DNA of 64,000 nt from positions 1-64,000 of the forward strand of contig CAJJDH010000049.1 of assembly GCA_905182905.1 (NCBI GenBank). The letters are read 5' to 3'. The position numbers were made by a program, and so were the translations under genes. Within the stretch, counting starts at the first letter, position 1. Each line of letters opens with the position of its first letter. Of the stretch, positions 36,240-45,564 are shown in pieces. This stretch comes from a marine gamma proteobacterium HTCC2089. Its GTDB lineage: Bacteria > Pseudomonadota > Gammaproteobacteria > Pseudomonadales > Azotimanducaceae. The notes under the pieces were generated by a model. It had not been told where the DNA came from, searched no databases, and saw nothing but the letters and a program-made list of their open reading frames with translations.

Positions 36240-37103
36240 ATGACTGTAAGTATGCGTGACATGCTGGCTGCTGGTGTGCATTTTGGCCACCAAACCAGAT
36301 TCTGGAATCCTAAAATGGCGCCCTTTATTTTTGGCGCTCGTAACAAGATTCATATCGTCAACCTTGAAAAAACTCTTCCCGCTTTTAACGAAGCACTTGT
36401 CGAAGTGCGTAACCTCGCGTCTAAAGGCAAAAAAATTCTATTTGTTGGTACCAAGCGTGCAGCGGCAAAGGTTATTGCTGAACAAGCTAGCCGTGTAGGT
36501 ATGCCCTATGTTGACCAACGTTGGTTGGGTGGCATGTTGACCAACTACAAGACCATCAGACAATCTATTAAGCGCCTGCAAGATCTAGAGGTTCAAGCTG
36601 CAGACGGGACATTTGATTTACTGTCCAAAAAAGAAGCTCTGCAACGCACCCGTATGATGAATAAGCTACAAAGTAGCCTTGGCGGTATTAAAGATATGGG
36701 CGGTTTGCCTGATGTGATCTTTGTTATCGACGTGCAACACGAAAAAATTGCTATTACTGAAGCCAACAAGCTAGGTATTCCAGTAGTAGGGGTAGTTGAT
36801 ACAAATAGTGATCCGGCTGGCGTTGATTATGTCATTCCTGGTAATGACGATGCGATTAGAGCTATTCGTTTATATGTAAGTGCGATGGCGGACGCAGTTG
36901 CAGAAGGTAAGTCAAACTCCTCTGTTTCAGTAGATTTGAACGAATTCGTAGAAGTAGATGAAGCTTCAGCGCCTGTTGCTGAAATTTCTGAAGCGGTTGC
37001 GGCAAGTGTGAATGAAGCTTTTGCGGCAGAAGACGAATTGAAAGCTGCAGAAGCAGCAAAAGAAGCTGCTGCTAGCAGCGATGCAGATGCAAGCAAGGAG
37101 TAA
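36240..37103 (+). CDS. rpsB: 30S ribosomal protein S2
   Basis: Structural protein of the small ribosomal subunit. The first ~225 residues are a standard S2 ([17 protein letters not shown] at the start, then the RWLGGMLTN and DVQHEKIAI segments). It is 287 residues long, against 241 in E. coli. The extra residues form an acidic, alanine-rich tail from about 230 to the end, low in complexity. Start ATG 36240 follows CGGAGA. It is co-transcribed with tsf, which begins three bases after the stop. Confidence 0.98.
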   Translation: MTVSMRDMLAAGVHFGHQTRFWNPKMAPFIFGARNKIHIVNLEKTLPAFNEALVEVRNLASKGKKILFVGTKRAAAKVIAEQASRVGMPYVDQRWLGGMLTNYKTIRQSIKRLQDLEVQAADGTFDLLSKKEALQRTRMMNKLQSSLGGIKDMGGLPDVIFVIDVQHEKIAITEANKLGIPVVGVVDTNSDPAGVDYVIPGNDDAIRAIRLYVSAMADAVAEGKSNSSVSVDLNEFVEVDEASAPVAEISEAVAASVNEAFAAEDELKAAEAAKEAAASSDADASKE

Positions 37104-37106
37104 GTG

Positions 37107-37973
37107 ATGGCCGTTTCAGCAGCAATGGTGAAAGAACTCAGAGAGCGCACTGGGCTCGGCATGATGGATTGTAAAAAAGCATTGGCCGAAGTTGATGGCG
37201 ACATGGAAAAAGCAATTGAGGATCTGCGTAAGAAAAGTTCCTTAAAAGCGGCTAAGAAGGCAGGCAGAACAACAGCCAACGGTTTGTTGGGAATTAAAGT
37301 TGCAGACGATGGCTCAAAAGCAGCGTTGGTTGAGATCAATATTGAAACTGATTTTGCGGCAAAGAACGAAAAATTCATCGCGTTTGTAAGCAAAGTAGCA
37401 GACGAGTTATTCGCGTCCGCTGACGGTAGCCTAGAAAACCTGGCGGCCGCGCTGAATGACGAAAGAGAGACTTTGGTTCAAGAAATTGGCGAGAACATTA
37501 CGATTCGCCGTGGTCAAGTCATGCATTCGGCTAGTGGTGGTCTAAGCCATTACGTTCACGGCGACCAACGTCGTGGTGCATTGGTCGAGCTTTCTGCAAA
37601 CAATGCTGATCTAGGTAGAGATCTTGCAATGCATGTAGTCGCTATTAACCCTATGGTTATCAATAGCGCCGATGTTTCAGCGGATGTACTAGACAAGGAA
37701 AGAGAAATATACCTTTCTCAAGCCCAGGATAGCGGCAAGCCCGAAGAGATCATTATCAAGATGGTAGAGGGTCGAGTGAAGAAATATCTCGCCGAAGTAA
37801 GCTTGCTTGATCAGCCATTTGTTAAAGACGGTAATGTCAAAGTGAGTGCTCTTGTGAAGCAAGCTGGCGTTGAAGTACAAAACTTTTTGCGTTTTGAAGT
37901 GGGTGAGGGTATCGAAGTTGAAGAACTCGATTTTGCCGCCGAAGTTGCAGCGCAACTAGCCGACAGTAAGTAG
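37107..37973 (+). CDS. tsf: Elongation factor Ts
   Basis: Guanine nucleotide exchange factor for EF-Tu. I chose the ATG at 37107 (288 residues); a GTG one codon earlier is possible, but ATG has the better spacing to the AAGGAG at the end of rpsB. The N-terminal signature LRERTGLGMMDCKKAL and the second signature with EINIETDFAAKN are both present. pyrH starts one base after the stop. The order rpsB-tsf-pyrH-frr is the classic translation operon. Confidence 0.98.
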   Translation: MAVSAAMVKELRERTGLGMMDCKKALAEVDGDMEKAIEDLRKKSSLKAAKKAGRTTANGLLGIKVADDGSKAALVEINIETDFAAKNEKFIAFVSKVADELFASADGSLENLAAALNDERETLVQEIGENITIRRGQVMHSASGGLSHYVHGDQRRGALVELSANNADLGRDLAMHVVAINPMVINSADVSADVLDKEREIYLSQAQDSGKPEEIIIKMVEGRVKKYLAEVSLLDQPFVKDGNVKVSALVKQAGVEVQNFLRFEVGEGIEVEELDFAAEVAAQLADSK

Positions 37974-37974
37974 C

Positions 37975-38676
37975 TTGCAGAACCTGCTGCTTAAGCTCAG
38001 TGGCGAAGCCCTTGGTGGCGCTTCAGGGTCGGGTATCGATCCCACTGTGCTTGAGCATTATGCCAATGAGATCAGGTCAGTAGTAGATCAAGGTATTGGC
38101 GTGGCAGTGGTTTTAGGAGGAGGCAATCTCTTTCGTGGGGCGAAGCTGTCTCAAGCGGGTATGGATAGAGTTGTAGGCGACCGTATGGGCATGCTTGCAA
38201 CGGTAATGAATGGCCTAGCACTTGGCGACTTTTTGCATCGTACTAATATTCCCTGTAGCGTTTTTTGTGCCTCTGCAATAGCTGGCGTTGTGCAGGGTTA
38301 TGATCGTGACTTGGCATTAGCGAAAATGCGTGAAGGCCATGTCGTAATAGTCACAGGCGGCACTGGAAATCCGTATTTCACTACCGATACCGCCGCTTGT
38401 CTGCGCGGTGTAGAGCTGCAGGTAGATGCAGTACTAAAAGCGACTAATGTTGATGGTATTTACAGCGGCGATCCGAAGAAGGACCCTGCGGCTACCAAGT
38501 TCGACACCATTAGTTTCGATCAGGTTTTGGAAAAGCAATTAGGTGTGATGGATTTAACCGCGATAGTACTTTGTAAAGAGAATAATATGCCCCTCGTGGT
38601 GTTTGATGCATCGGCACAAGGTGCCCTTGCAGGCCTTACCACCGGGCAAAGTATTGGAACTAAAGTAGTCCAGTAA
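37975..38676 (+). CDS. pyrH: UMP kinase
   Basis: Phosphorylates UMP to UDP, feeding pyrimidine nucleotides. The 233-residue protein starts at TTG 37975 and begins LLLKLSGEALGG, the expected amino-acid-kinase N-terminus. It has VVLGGGNLFRG near 44-54 and TGGTGNPYFTTDTAA near 128-142, the UMP-binding loop. Length and motifs are typical; the E. coli protein has 241 residues. frr follows after a 152-base gap, longer than elsewhere in this operon, so frr may also have its own promoter. Confidence 0.97.
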   Translation: MQNLLLKLSGEALGGASGSGIDPTVLEHYANEIRSVVDQGIGVAVVLGGGNLFRGAKLSQAGMDRVVGDRMGMLATVMNGLALGDFLHRTNIPCSVFCASAIAGVVQGYDRDLALAKMREGHVVIVTGGTGNPYFTTDTAACLRGVELQVDAVLKATNVDGIYSGDPKKDPAATKFDTISFDQVLEKQLGVMDLTAIVLCKENNMPLVVFDASAQGALAGLTTGQSIGTKVVQ

Positions 38677-38828
38677 CGTAGCACAGAGTAAATCGCTCCA
38701 AAGTAGAAGTGCATTGGCCCATGAATAATCATTTTTTTGCTAGATTTGTTCAGGGCATAGACTTATAACAACCAGTCGGTGCTTTGCAGATCTATTCGTT
38801 AAGGGTAATAAATAATTGAGGTTTAGTT

Positions 38829-39386
38829 GTGATCGATGAAATTCTTGAAGACGCCAACGAGCGCATGGGTAAATCTTTAGATGCGCTGCGCAATACCTTT
38901 GGGCGTATTCGTACCGGTAGAGCAAACCCAGCCCTGTTGGATGGCATATTTGTCGATTATTACGGGGTTAAAACACCGTTGAATCAAGTGGCTTCCGTGT
39001 CGGTAGAAGACGCGCGTACGCTTTTGCTTGCCCCGTGGGAGCGACCATTGGTGGTTGAAATTGAAAAAGCGATTCTGCGCAGTGATGTTGGTATCACGCC
39101 GGTCAATAATGGCGAGGTAATCAGGGTACCTTTGCCTCCTTTAACGGAAGAAAATCGCCGCGACCTAGCCAAGCAAGCTAAAGCAGAAGCTGAAAACGGG
39201 CGTATTTCAGTGCGTAATGTTCGTAGAGAGGCTATTGCCGACATTCGCGAGCTGGTAAAAGAAAAAGAAGCAGCGGAAGACGACGGACGTAAGGGAGAGG
39301 AGCGAGTACAAACCTATACAGATGCTCGGGTCGCTGAAATAGATAAAGCCCTTGCTGAAAAAGAATCAGAATTGATGGAAATCTAG
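38829..39386 (+). CDS. frr: Ribosome recycling factor
   Basis: Splits the post-termination ribosome together with EF-G. The 185-residue protein matches the family length exactly. It begins at GTG 38829 (AATTGAGG lies upstream). The conserved GRIRTGRANPALLDGI segment is near 26-41, the PLPPLTEENRRDLAKQAK region near 102-119, and a three-helix bundle is predicted. It is followed by uppS after 25 bases. Confidence 0.98.
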   Translation: MIDEILEDANERMGKSLDALRNTFGRIRTGRANPALLDGIFVDYYGVKTPLNQVASVSVEDARTLLLAPWERPLVVEIEKAILRSDVGITPVNNGEVIRVPLPPLTEENRRDLAKQAKAEAENGRISVRNVRREAIADIRELVKEKEAAEDDGRKGEERVQTYTDARVAEIDKALAEKESELMEI

Positions 39387-39411
39387 AGCCGACGCTCAGG
39401 TACATAAGTTC

Positions 39412-40194
39412 ATGAGTTCTAAGGTTAAAGCGTCCATGCCAGAAGCAAAGTATAGTCAAGTAGTGGACGATAGCGACGACATAAGTGGCCTAGCTGAGGC
39501 TGTCCCCGAGCATATTGCCATTATCATGGATGGCAATCATCGCTGGGCAAAAAAGCGTTTTTTACCCGGCGCTGCTGGGCATCGAGCTGGGGCAAAGCTA
39601 CTTCGCCCTATTGCCGAAGCATGTGTTGCTCAAGGCGTATCTAGCCTAACAGTTTTTGCCTTCAGTACAGAAAATTGGCATCGACCGAGTGGCGAAGTCA
39701 ACGTGCTGATGGATTTAATGCGCTATGTCATGAAGAATGATATTCAAGATCTTCATGCAAAAGGAGTGAAGCTCCGTATCATTGGGGACCGTAGCCGTTT
39801 TGCCCCTGATATCAGCGCGATGATGGATGACTGCGAAGCCCTGACCAAAGACAATACTGAATTGAATATGTCGGTAGCCGTGAATTTCGGTGGTCGATGG
39901 GACATCACTATGGCTGCAAAAGCCTTGGCCGAGAAGGTTGAGCGCGGCGAGTTAGTTGCTGCCGATATCGATGAAGAAATGCTTGGATCTTATCTGTCGC
40001 TAAGTGAAATATCGGAACCTGACTTGCTTATACGCACAGGTGGCGATCATCGAGTCAGTAATTTTCTTTTATGGGATTTAGCCTACACGGAAATGTACTT
40101 TTCTGATCTTTTTTGGCCGGACTTTGACGCTGAACAACTAATGCTTGCGCTGCAAGAATACGCCTCGCGGCAACGCAGGTTTGGTCGGCGCTAA
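39412..40194 (+). CDS. uppS: Undecaprenyl diphosphate synthase (cis-prenyltransferase)
   Basis: Builds the C55 lipid carrier for peptidoglycan and LPS from isopentenyl and farnesyl diphosphate. The 260-residue protein carries the catalytic IIMDGNHRWAKKR motif with Asp40. The C-terminal substrate-binding segment reads DLLIRTGGDHRVSNFLLWDLAYTE in two conserved parts. The first ~30 residues are an extension beyond the E. coli start; a later start cannot be excluded. It is followed by cdsA after 5 bases. This enzyme needs isoprenoid precursors although dxr, ispD and ispF are missing from their usual places here. Confidence 0.96.
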   Translation: MSSKVKASMPEAKYSQVVDDSDDISGLAEAVPEHIAIIMDGNHRWAKKRFLPGAAGHRAGAKLLRPIAEACVAQGVSSLTVFAFSTENWHRPSGEVNVLMDLMRYVMKNDIQDLHAKGVKLRIIGDRSRFAPDISAMMDDCEALTKDNTELNMSVAVNFGGRWDITMAAKALAEKVERGELVAADIDEEMLGSYLSLSEISEPDLLIRTGGDHRVSNFLLWDLAYTEMYFSDLFWPDFDAEQLMLALQEYASRQRRFGRR

Positions 40195-40199
40195 ACATA

Positions 40200-40988
40200 A
40201 TGTTAAAGAATCGAATCTTCACCGCTTTGGCCATAGCCTTCTTTGTATTGATAGCCATATTTTTGCTGCCTTTATGGGCGTTTTCCCTATTTTTTCTTGT
40301 TGCAGCAGGCTTTGGTGTGTTTGAGTGGGCAGGATTTGCAGGTCTGAAGTCTGCGCTAACGAAGTATCTGTATACAGGTCTATTCGTAGTTTTGTGCGCG
40401 CTCCTATATTTGCAGAAGGAATACTTTACGGACTTTATTACATTGGTAGTCGTACTTTGGGCTTTTGCCGTTGCCAGTATTCTAATTTATCCACGTAGCG
40501 AACCCTTATATCAAAACCAGTGGTTTGTAGGTTTGCTCGGCTTGTTGATCATGGTCGGTGCTTGGGTGAGTTTGTGTGTGCTGCGCGCTTCAGATCAAGG
40601 GGCATGGTGGCTGTTTTGGCTGTTCGTATTGACCACTGCTACTGATGTCGGCGCCTATTTTGTGGGTAAGGCGTACGGTAAAAACCATTTAGCCAAACAG
40701 TTAAGCCCCGGTAAAACCTGGGAGGGGGCTATAGGCGGTGGCGCGATAGCAACATTACTTTGCGCCTCTACTTTGATCCTGTGGCAATCCTATGCAGTGG
40801 GTGCAGCATTGCTACTAACACTAGTCCTAGTATGCATATCCGTTTTTGGTGACTTGTTTGAAAGTTTGCTGAAGAGAACTTCCGGTATTAAAGATTCAGG
40901 CACAATACTTCCAGGTCACGGCGGTGCACTGGATAGAATTGACTCGGTAATCGCTGTGTTACCTGTACTTGCATGGGTAGTTATCTGA
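40200..40988 (+). CDS. cdsA: Phosphatidate cytidylyltransferase
   Basis: Membrane enzyme that makes CDP-diacylglycerol, the branch point of phospholipid synthesis. The 262-residue protein is highly hydrophobic, with about seven predicted membrane helices. It ends in the family signature with SLLKRTSGIKDSGTILPGHGG and LDRIDS in sequence. The SPGKTWEGAIGG segment near 175-186 is also typical. The stop codon overlaps the rseP start by one base (TGATG). In most gammaproteobacteria dxr sits between cdsA and rseP; here it is absent. Confidence 0.95.
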   Translation: MLKNRIFTALAIAFFVLIAIFLLPLWAFSLFFLVAAGFGVFEWAGFAGLKSALTKYLYTGLFVVLCALLYLQKEYFTDFITLVVVLWAFAVASILIYPRSEPLYQNQWFVGLLGLLIMVGAWVSLCVLRASDQGAWWLFWLFVLTTATDVGAYFVGKAYGKNHLAKQLSPGKTWEGAIGGGAIATLLCASTLILWQSYAVGAALLLTLVLVCISVFGDLFESLLKRTSGIKDSGTILPGHGGALDRIDSVIAVLPVLAWVVI

Positions 40989-42370
40989 TGGAATTTTTGC
41001 TTTATCCACTGGCTTTTATCTGCCTCTTGGGAGTATTGGTCGCGTTTCATGAATACGGCCACTTTATTGTGGCACGTATGTCCGGTGTACATGTCCTGCG
41101 CTTTTCCATTGGTTTTGGCAAACCCTTGTTAAGTTGGGTTGACTCCAAGGGTACAGAATTTACAGTAGCGATGATTCCTTTGGGTGGCTTTGTCAGCATG
41201 TATGACGAGCGGGACCCATTAAATGATTTGTCTTCAAAGCCTGAAATTGAGGGTGCGGTGGGGTATACCCAACTCACTCCGTATTGGCGCATAGCCATTG
41301 CTTTAGCTGGACCCTTTGCTAACTTCTTGTTGGCCATATTGATCTATTGGCTACTCTTTTTTGCTGGTAGTGCACAATTTGCGCCAATGTCCACCGCACC
41401 TGGAGAAGGCACGCCACTAGAGCGCAGTGGTGTCCAAAGTCCCGTACAAGTGATGCAGGTAGATACTGTACCCGTATCAGGTTGGCAGGATATTGCTTTA
41501 GCTTTGACTAAGAGGTTGGGTGACACCGGTGATATTGAACTCACTGTGCTTGATCTAGGCGCGAGTAATGAGCGAGTTGTACAGGTACCGATATCCGCAT
41601 GGTTGAAAGGGGATGATGAGCCAAATGTATTCGGTTCTTTGGGGCTACAACCCAGTATTTTGCCGGTAATAGGTCGCGTTGTTGAGGACTCACAGGCAGA
41701 GCGGGCAGGGTTACGCCCCGGCGACTGGGTTACCGCTGTAGATGGTGAAAGCGTGATTTACTGGTCAGATTGGGTGCAGGCAATTGAACAGTCGCCCAAT
41801 ACGCCGCTCACCCTTTCTCTTGTTCGTGGTGGCACCGAGTATCAACTGCGGGCAACTCCGGATAGTAGAGCCGTTGAAATGGCCGCAGACACAGAAAACC
41901 CCTCAGACAACGGTACTACTCAGCAAATTGAACAAGGGTTTTTGGGTGTAGGCCCAGTGGTCATAGAGGTAGAATACCCGCTGTTTGGATCCTTGCAGAA
42001 GGGAGTGGATGAAACTTTTGCTAAAACTGCGCTTACTTTTTCAATGATTACAAAGATGTTTACTGGCGATGTCTCGGCCAAAACATTGGTCGGCCCCGTG
42101 GGGATAGCTAAAATAGCAGGGCAGTCGGCTAAATCAGGCTGGCGAACTTTTTTCGGCATAATGGCGCTAATGAGTATTTCGTTAGCCGTTTTGAATTTGT
42201 TGCCTGTACCGATGCTCGACGGTGGTCACGTGGTATTTATCCTGGCTGAAATTATTATGGGTAAACCTGTCTCTGAGGGGTTTCAGTCTGCGGCCCTACA
42301 GGGCGGGCTATTTCTTGTGGCATTGATGTTTATTTTTGTCACGTTTAACGACCTTTCTAGGTTGATCTAA
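40988..42370 (+). CDS. rseP: Site-2 zinc metalloprotease RseP
   Basis: Inner-membrane intramembrane protease; in E. coli it cuts anti-sigma-E factor RseA and remnant signal peptides. I chose the ATG at 40988, overlapping the cdsA stop, to give 460 residues (450 in E. coli). The HExxH motif is His21-Glu22-Tyr-Gly-His25. Two PDZ domains lie between the first and last helices. The second catalytic element LLPVPMLDGG is near 405. A hydrophilic insert (about 302-318) joins the PDZ and C-terminal parts. It is retained although rpoE and rseA are missing from their usual locus beside nadB. Confidence 0.96.
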   Translation: MEFLLYPLAFICLLGVLVAFHEYGHFIVARMSGVHVLRFSIGFGKPLLSWVDSKGTEFTVAMIPLGGFVSMYDERDPLNDLSSKPEIEGAVGYTQLTPYWRIAIALAGPFANFLLAILIYWLLFFAGSAQFAPMSTAPGEGTPLERSGVQSPVQVMQVDTVPVSGWQDIALALTKRLGDTGDIELTVLDLGASNERVVQVPISAWLKGDDEPNVFGSLGLQPSILPVIGRVVEDSQAERAGLRPGDWVTAVDGESVIYWSDWVQAIEQSPNTPLTLSLVRGGTEYQLRATPDSRAVEMAADTENPSDNGTTQQIEQGFLGVGPVVIEVEYPLFGSLQKGVDETFAKTALTFSMITKMFTGDVSAKTLVGPVGIAKIAGQSAKSGWRTFFGIMALMSISLAVLNLLPVPMLDGGHVVFILAEIIMGKPVSEGFQSAALQGGLFLVALMFIFVTFNDLSRLI

Positions 42371-42464
42371 CTCGTGTCGAGTACTTGTGCAGAGTCATGT
42401 ACGATGCGCGCTAATTTAAAGAAATTCAGGGTCGTCGAAGATGACCTGAAGTTAAGAGGAAACG

Positions 42465-44909
42465 ATGGAAATCAATAAATTTCAGAGCCGGTTTATGCTG
42501 CTGGTATTGCTGAGTTTTGCTTTTGTAATGGCACCCTCTTTTTCGGGTGCTGCAGAGGACCCTCTACAAATTCAGAACCCTGAATTGTCCTTCGTTGTGA
42601 GCGATATACGCCTTCAAGGGTTACAGCGGGTGTCATCGGGCACTGTGTTTAATCTCATTCCTTTGAGTGTAGGTGATTCCCTTGATTCCCTCGCTGTAAG
42701 GAATCTGATGCGAACCTTGTTCAGCTCTGGTTTCTTCAAAGATATCCAGTTAGCTCGAGATGGCAGAGTACTCATAGTGACTGTTGTGGAACGTCCCGCC
42801 ATTGAGTCCATAGAACTAGACGGCAATAAGGCCATTGAGTCAGATGCGTTGCTTGAAGGTCTAGCTGACCAAGGCCTAAAAGAAGGTGAAATCTTTAAGC
42901 AAGTCACACTAGAGCGCATGGGGTTAGAGCTAGAGCGCCAATATGTTTCTCAAGGTCGCTACGGTGCAGGCATTGAAACAGAAATTGAAGAATTACCGCG
43001 TAACCGAGTCAATATTAAGATTAATATTGAAGAGGGTAAGAGTTCAGGCATCAAACACTTGAATATCGTTGGTGCTAAAGCCTTCGAGCAACGCGAACTG
43101 CTAGATATAATCGAACTAAAGCATCCTAGCCTTACCTCATTTTACAAAAATGACGATAAATACGCGCGTGAAAAGTTATCCGGAGATTTAGAAACGATAG
43201 AGGCATTTTATAAGGACCAGGGTTACGCAGATTTCGACATTGAGTCCACGCAGGTAAGTATTACTCCAGATCGCCAGCAGGTTTATATATCCATAGCCAT
43301 AGACGAAGGTGATACCTATACAGTTAGCGACGTTAATTTGGTTGGCGAACTCGGTGACGTTAAGCCAGAAGATTTACGCAACCTAATCATTGTTCAAGAG
43401 GGGCAAACATTCTCTCAAGCGTTGATTACCGCCACAGAAGAGCGTCTGACCACGGCATTAGGTAACGGCGGATTTACTTTTGCTACCGCCAGCGGTGTGC
43501 CGAGACTAAATGATGACGGCACAGCTGATATCGAGTTTTTTGTGGACGCCGGAAAGCGTGCCTATGTGCGCAGAATTACTTTTACCGGTAATCAGGTTAC
43601 TCAAGACGAAGTGATGCGCCGAGAATCCAGACAAATGGAGAGTGGATGGGCGTCAACTGCGCAGATTGACTTAACCAAAGTGCGACTGGAGCGACTAGGC
43701 TTTTTTAAAGGCGTTGAAGTAGAAACCCCTCAAGTTGCAGGTAGCGATGATCAAATTGATGTTAACTTCTCGCTAGAGGAACAGCCTTCAGGGTCGATTT
43801 CGGGCACGCTAGCGTACTCTCAAGGCTACGGTTTGATCGTCGGCGGCAACTATCAGCAATCTAACCTACAGGGTAGTGGCAACAGCTTTAACGTTGGTCT
43901 GAGTCTTTCAAAGTTTCAAAAGTCGGTGAACGTTGGCTATTTCGACCCGTACTTTACTTTGGATGGGATTAGCCGTGGCTTTAACGTGTTTTTTCGCCGT
44001 CTAGATTATGATGAGCGCAATATTGCCCGATACAGTACTGACTCAGCTGGGGCAGGCGTTAACTTTGGTTTCCCGATTGGTGAAACTCAGAGAATCGACT
44101 TTGGCGTGTCAGCCGAACATACAAAAATTACTGCAGGCTTTGCTGCTGCCCAAGAAATTTCGCGCTTTATTGAAGACAACGATGAGAAAGCCTTACTGCT
44201 AAAAGGTAACCTTTCATGGACTCGCTCGACACTGAACAGAGGTGTTTTTGCTGACAGAGGCTCAAGTCAGTCATTGGCATTGGTCGCAACAGCACCAGGT
44301 AGTGATTTAGAGTTCTACAAATTGACCTATAGCGGCGAGCGCTACTTTCCAGTTACTCGCAGTTGGACTTTGAAATTGCGCACCGAGCTTGGCTACGGTG
44401 GTGCCTATGGCGATACCAGTGCACTGCCGTTTTATGAGCACTTTTATGCCGGTGGTTTTGGCTCTATCCGAGGATTTGAGAATTCTACACTTGGACCGCG
44501 AAGTACTAACCCACTTAGACCTGACGGTACGCCTCTATTTTTTCGCAACAATGGCGATAGTGGTGAGTACGGCCAACCCTTTGGGGGCAACCTGCTAGTG
44601 GAATTTTCAGCTGAGTTGATTTTCCCTCTACCATTTGTTGAAGACAACAGACAGTTCAGACCAGCATTCTTCTTTGATGCTGGTAACGTCTTTAATACGG
44701 ACTGTCCAGACTTTGCGCCAACCCAAGTGAGCGGCCCTAGTGGGCAATGCTTTGGCTTTGACCCCGAAGACCTGCGTTATTCCGTTGGATTTGGTATGAG
44801 TTGGTTAAGCGGCTTTGGTCCATTGACATTTAGTCTGGCTAAACCGTTCCAAACTCAAGATTTTGACCAAGAAGAGAGTTTTCAGTTTGAACTTGGACGT
44901 ACATTCTAG
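42465..44909 (+). CDS. bamA: Outer membrane protein assembly factor BamA
   Basis: Essential outer-membrane protein that inserts beta-barrels. The 814-residue protein has a signal peptide ending near residue 30 and five POTRA domains (about 40-440). A C-terminal Omp85 barrel follows, with the loop-6 motif IRGF near residue 670 in GGFGSIRGFENS. It ends FELGRTF, with the terminal aromatic typical of outer-membrane proteins. The ATG at 42465 follows GAGGAAA. skp is 75 bases downstream. I see no convincing sigma-E promoter upstream. Confidence 0.97.
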   Translation: MEINKFQSRFMLLVLLSFAFVMAPSFSGAAEDPLQIQNPELSFVVSDIRLQGLQRVSSGTVFNLIPLSVGDSLDSLAVRNLMRTLFSSGFFKDIQLARDGRVLIVTVVERPAIESIELDGNKAIESDALLEGLADQGLKEGEIFKQVTLERMGLELERQYVSQGRYGAGIETEIEELPRNRVNIKINIEEGKSSGIKHLNIVGAKAFEQRELLDIIELKHPSLTSFYKNDDKYAREKLSGDLETIEAFYKDQGYADFDIESTQVSITPDRQQVYISIAIDEGDTYTVSDVNLVGELGDVKPEDLRNLIIVQEGQTFSQALITATEERLTTALGNGGFTFATASGVPRLNDDGTADIEFFVDAGKRAYVRRITFTGNQVTQDEVMRRESRQMESGWASTAQIDLTKVRLERLGFFKGVEVETPQVAGSDDQIDVNFSLEEQPSGSISGTLAYSQGYGLIVGGNYQQSNLQGSGNSFNVGLSLSKFQKSVNVGYFDPYFTLDGISRGFNVFFRRLDYDERNIARYSTDSAGAGVNFGFPIGETQRIDFGVSAEHTKITAGFAAAQEISRFIEDNDEKALLLKGNLSWTRSTLNRGVFADRGSSQSLALVATAPGSDLEFYKLTYSGERYFPVTRSWTLKLRTELGYGGAYGDTSALPFYEHFYAGGFGSIRGFENSTLGPRSTNPLRPDGTPLFFRNNGDSGEYGQPFGGNLLVEFSAELIFPLPFVEDNRQFRPAFFFDAGNVFNTDCPDFAPTQVSGPSGQCFGFDPEDLRYSVGFGMSWLSGFGPLTFSLAKPFQTQDFDQEESFQFELGRTF

Positions 44910-44984
44910 GTTAGAATGTGCTCGCGCTTAGACATCAGTTAAAACGTACGAATAGACAACAATATTAATCTTTAGGAGTGAACA

Positions 44985-45494
44985 ATGTTCAATAGATTAG
45001 CAATGGCCTTATTGGCAACAGCAATGATGGCAGCACCATCGGTATACGCGGAAATGAAAATTGTGGTTTTAGACCCAGCTAGAGCGATTCTAGGAAGCGA
45101 CGAAGGTAAGGTGCTTTTGGCAAATCTAGAAAACGAATTAAAAGCGGACCAAGATGAATTACGCAGTAGTGCTGAAGCATTTCAAGCATTGCAAGCCAAA
45201 TTGCAGAAAGACGGCGAAGTGATGAGCGACTCAGACAAGCGTAAAGCTGTAAAAGAGCTGGAGAGCATGCAAGTTGATATTCAATTTGGTCAGCAAAAGT
45301 TGCAAAAGGAAGCCCAAGATAGGCAGCAAGAAATTTTACAATCCTTAGCCCCACAATATCAGAAAGTTCTAAATGACTTGATTCAAGTTGATCAAATCGA
45401 CCTAATTCTTCAGCCAAATGCGCTGCAATACGCGAATGCTAAGCACGACATCACAAAAAGAGTGACAGAAAAGCTTAACGAGCAAAGCAAGTAA
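44985..45494 (+). CDS. skp: Periplasmic chaperone Skp (OmpH)
   Basis: Holds unfolded outer-membrane proteins in the periplasm on the way to BamA. The 169-residue protein has a signal peptide (hydrophobic residues about 5-20, cleavage near VYAE). The long charged helical arms of the family follow (about 40-140, rich in Glu, Lys and Gln). Ends are typical. The ATG at 44985 has TTAGGAG upstream. It lies in the usual bamA-skp-lpxD order. Confidence 0.93.
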   Translation: MFNRLAMALLATAMMAAPSVYAEMKIVVLDPARAILGSDEGKVLLANLENELKADQDELRSSAEAFQALQAKLQKDGEVMSDSDKRKAVKELESMQVDIQFGQQKLQKEAQDRQQEILQSLAPQYQKVLNDLIQVDQIDLILQPNALQYANAKHDITKRVTEKLNEQSK

Positions 45495-45539
45495 TTTACA
45501 GAGTAGCCAAGAGCTTTTTCTAACTTGCTAGAGAGGTTC

Positions 45540-45556
45540 GGGGTGGTCGTCACCCC
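45540..45556 (+). promoter_or_regulatory. Hairpin between the lpxD ribosome binding site and its start
   Basis: GGGGTG and CACCCC form a 6-base stem with loop GTCGT directly upstream of the lpxD ATG (45565). No Shine-Dalgarno lies in the 8 bases just before the ATG. GAGAGG at 45531-45536 precedes the stem; if the 17-base hairpin folds, that GAGAGG sits about 11 bases from the ATG. The bases are seen directly; a role in translation is inferred. Confidence 0.5.
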
Positions 45557-45564
45557 ACAGTCAA

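Noticed and set aside
36827-37393. Minus-strand frame of 188 codons opposite rpsB and tsf
   Set aside because: It is antisense to two ribosomal/translation genes and its Ala/Ser-rich content mirrors their codon use.
38764-38769. TATAAC upstream of frr as a promoter
   Set aside because: No acceptable -35 at 16-18 bases; frr is normally co-transcribed with pyrH.
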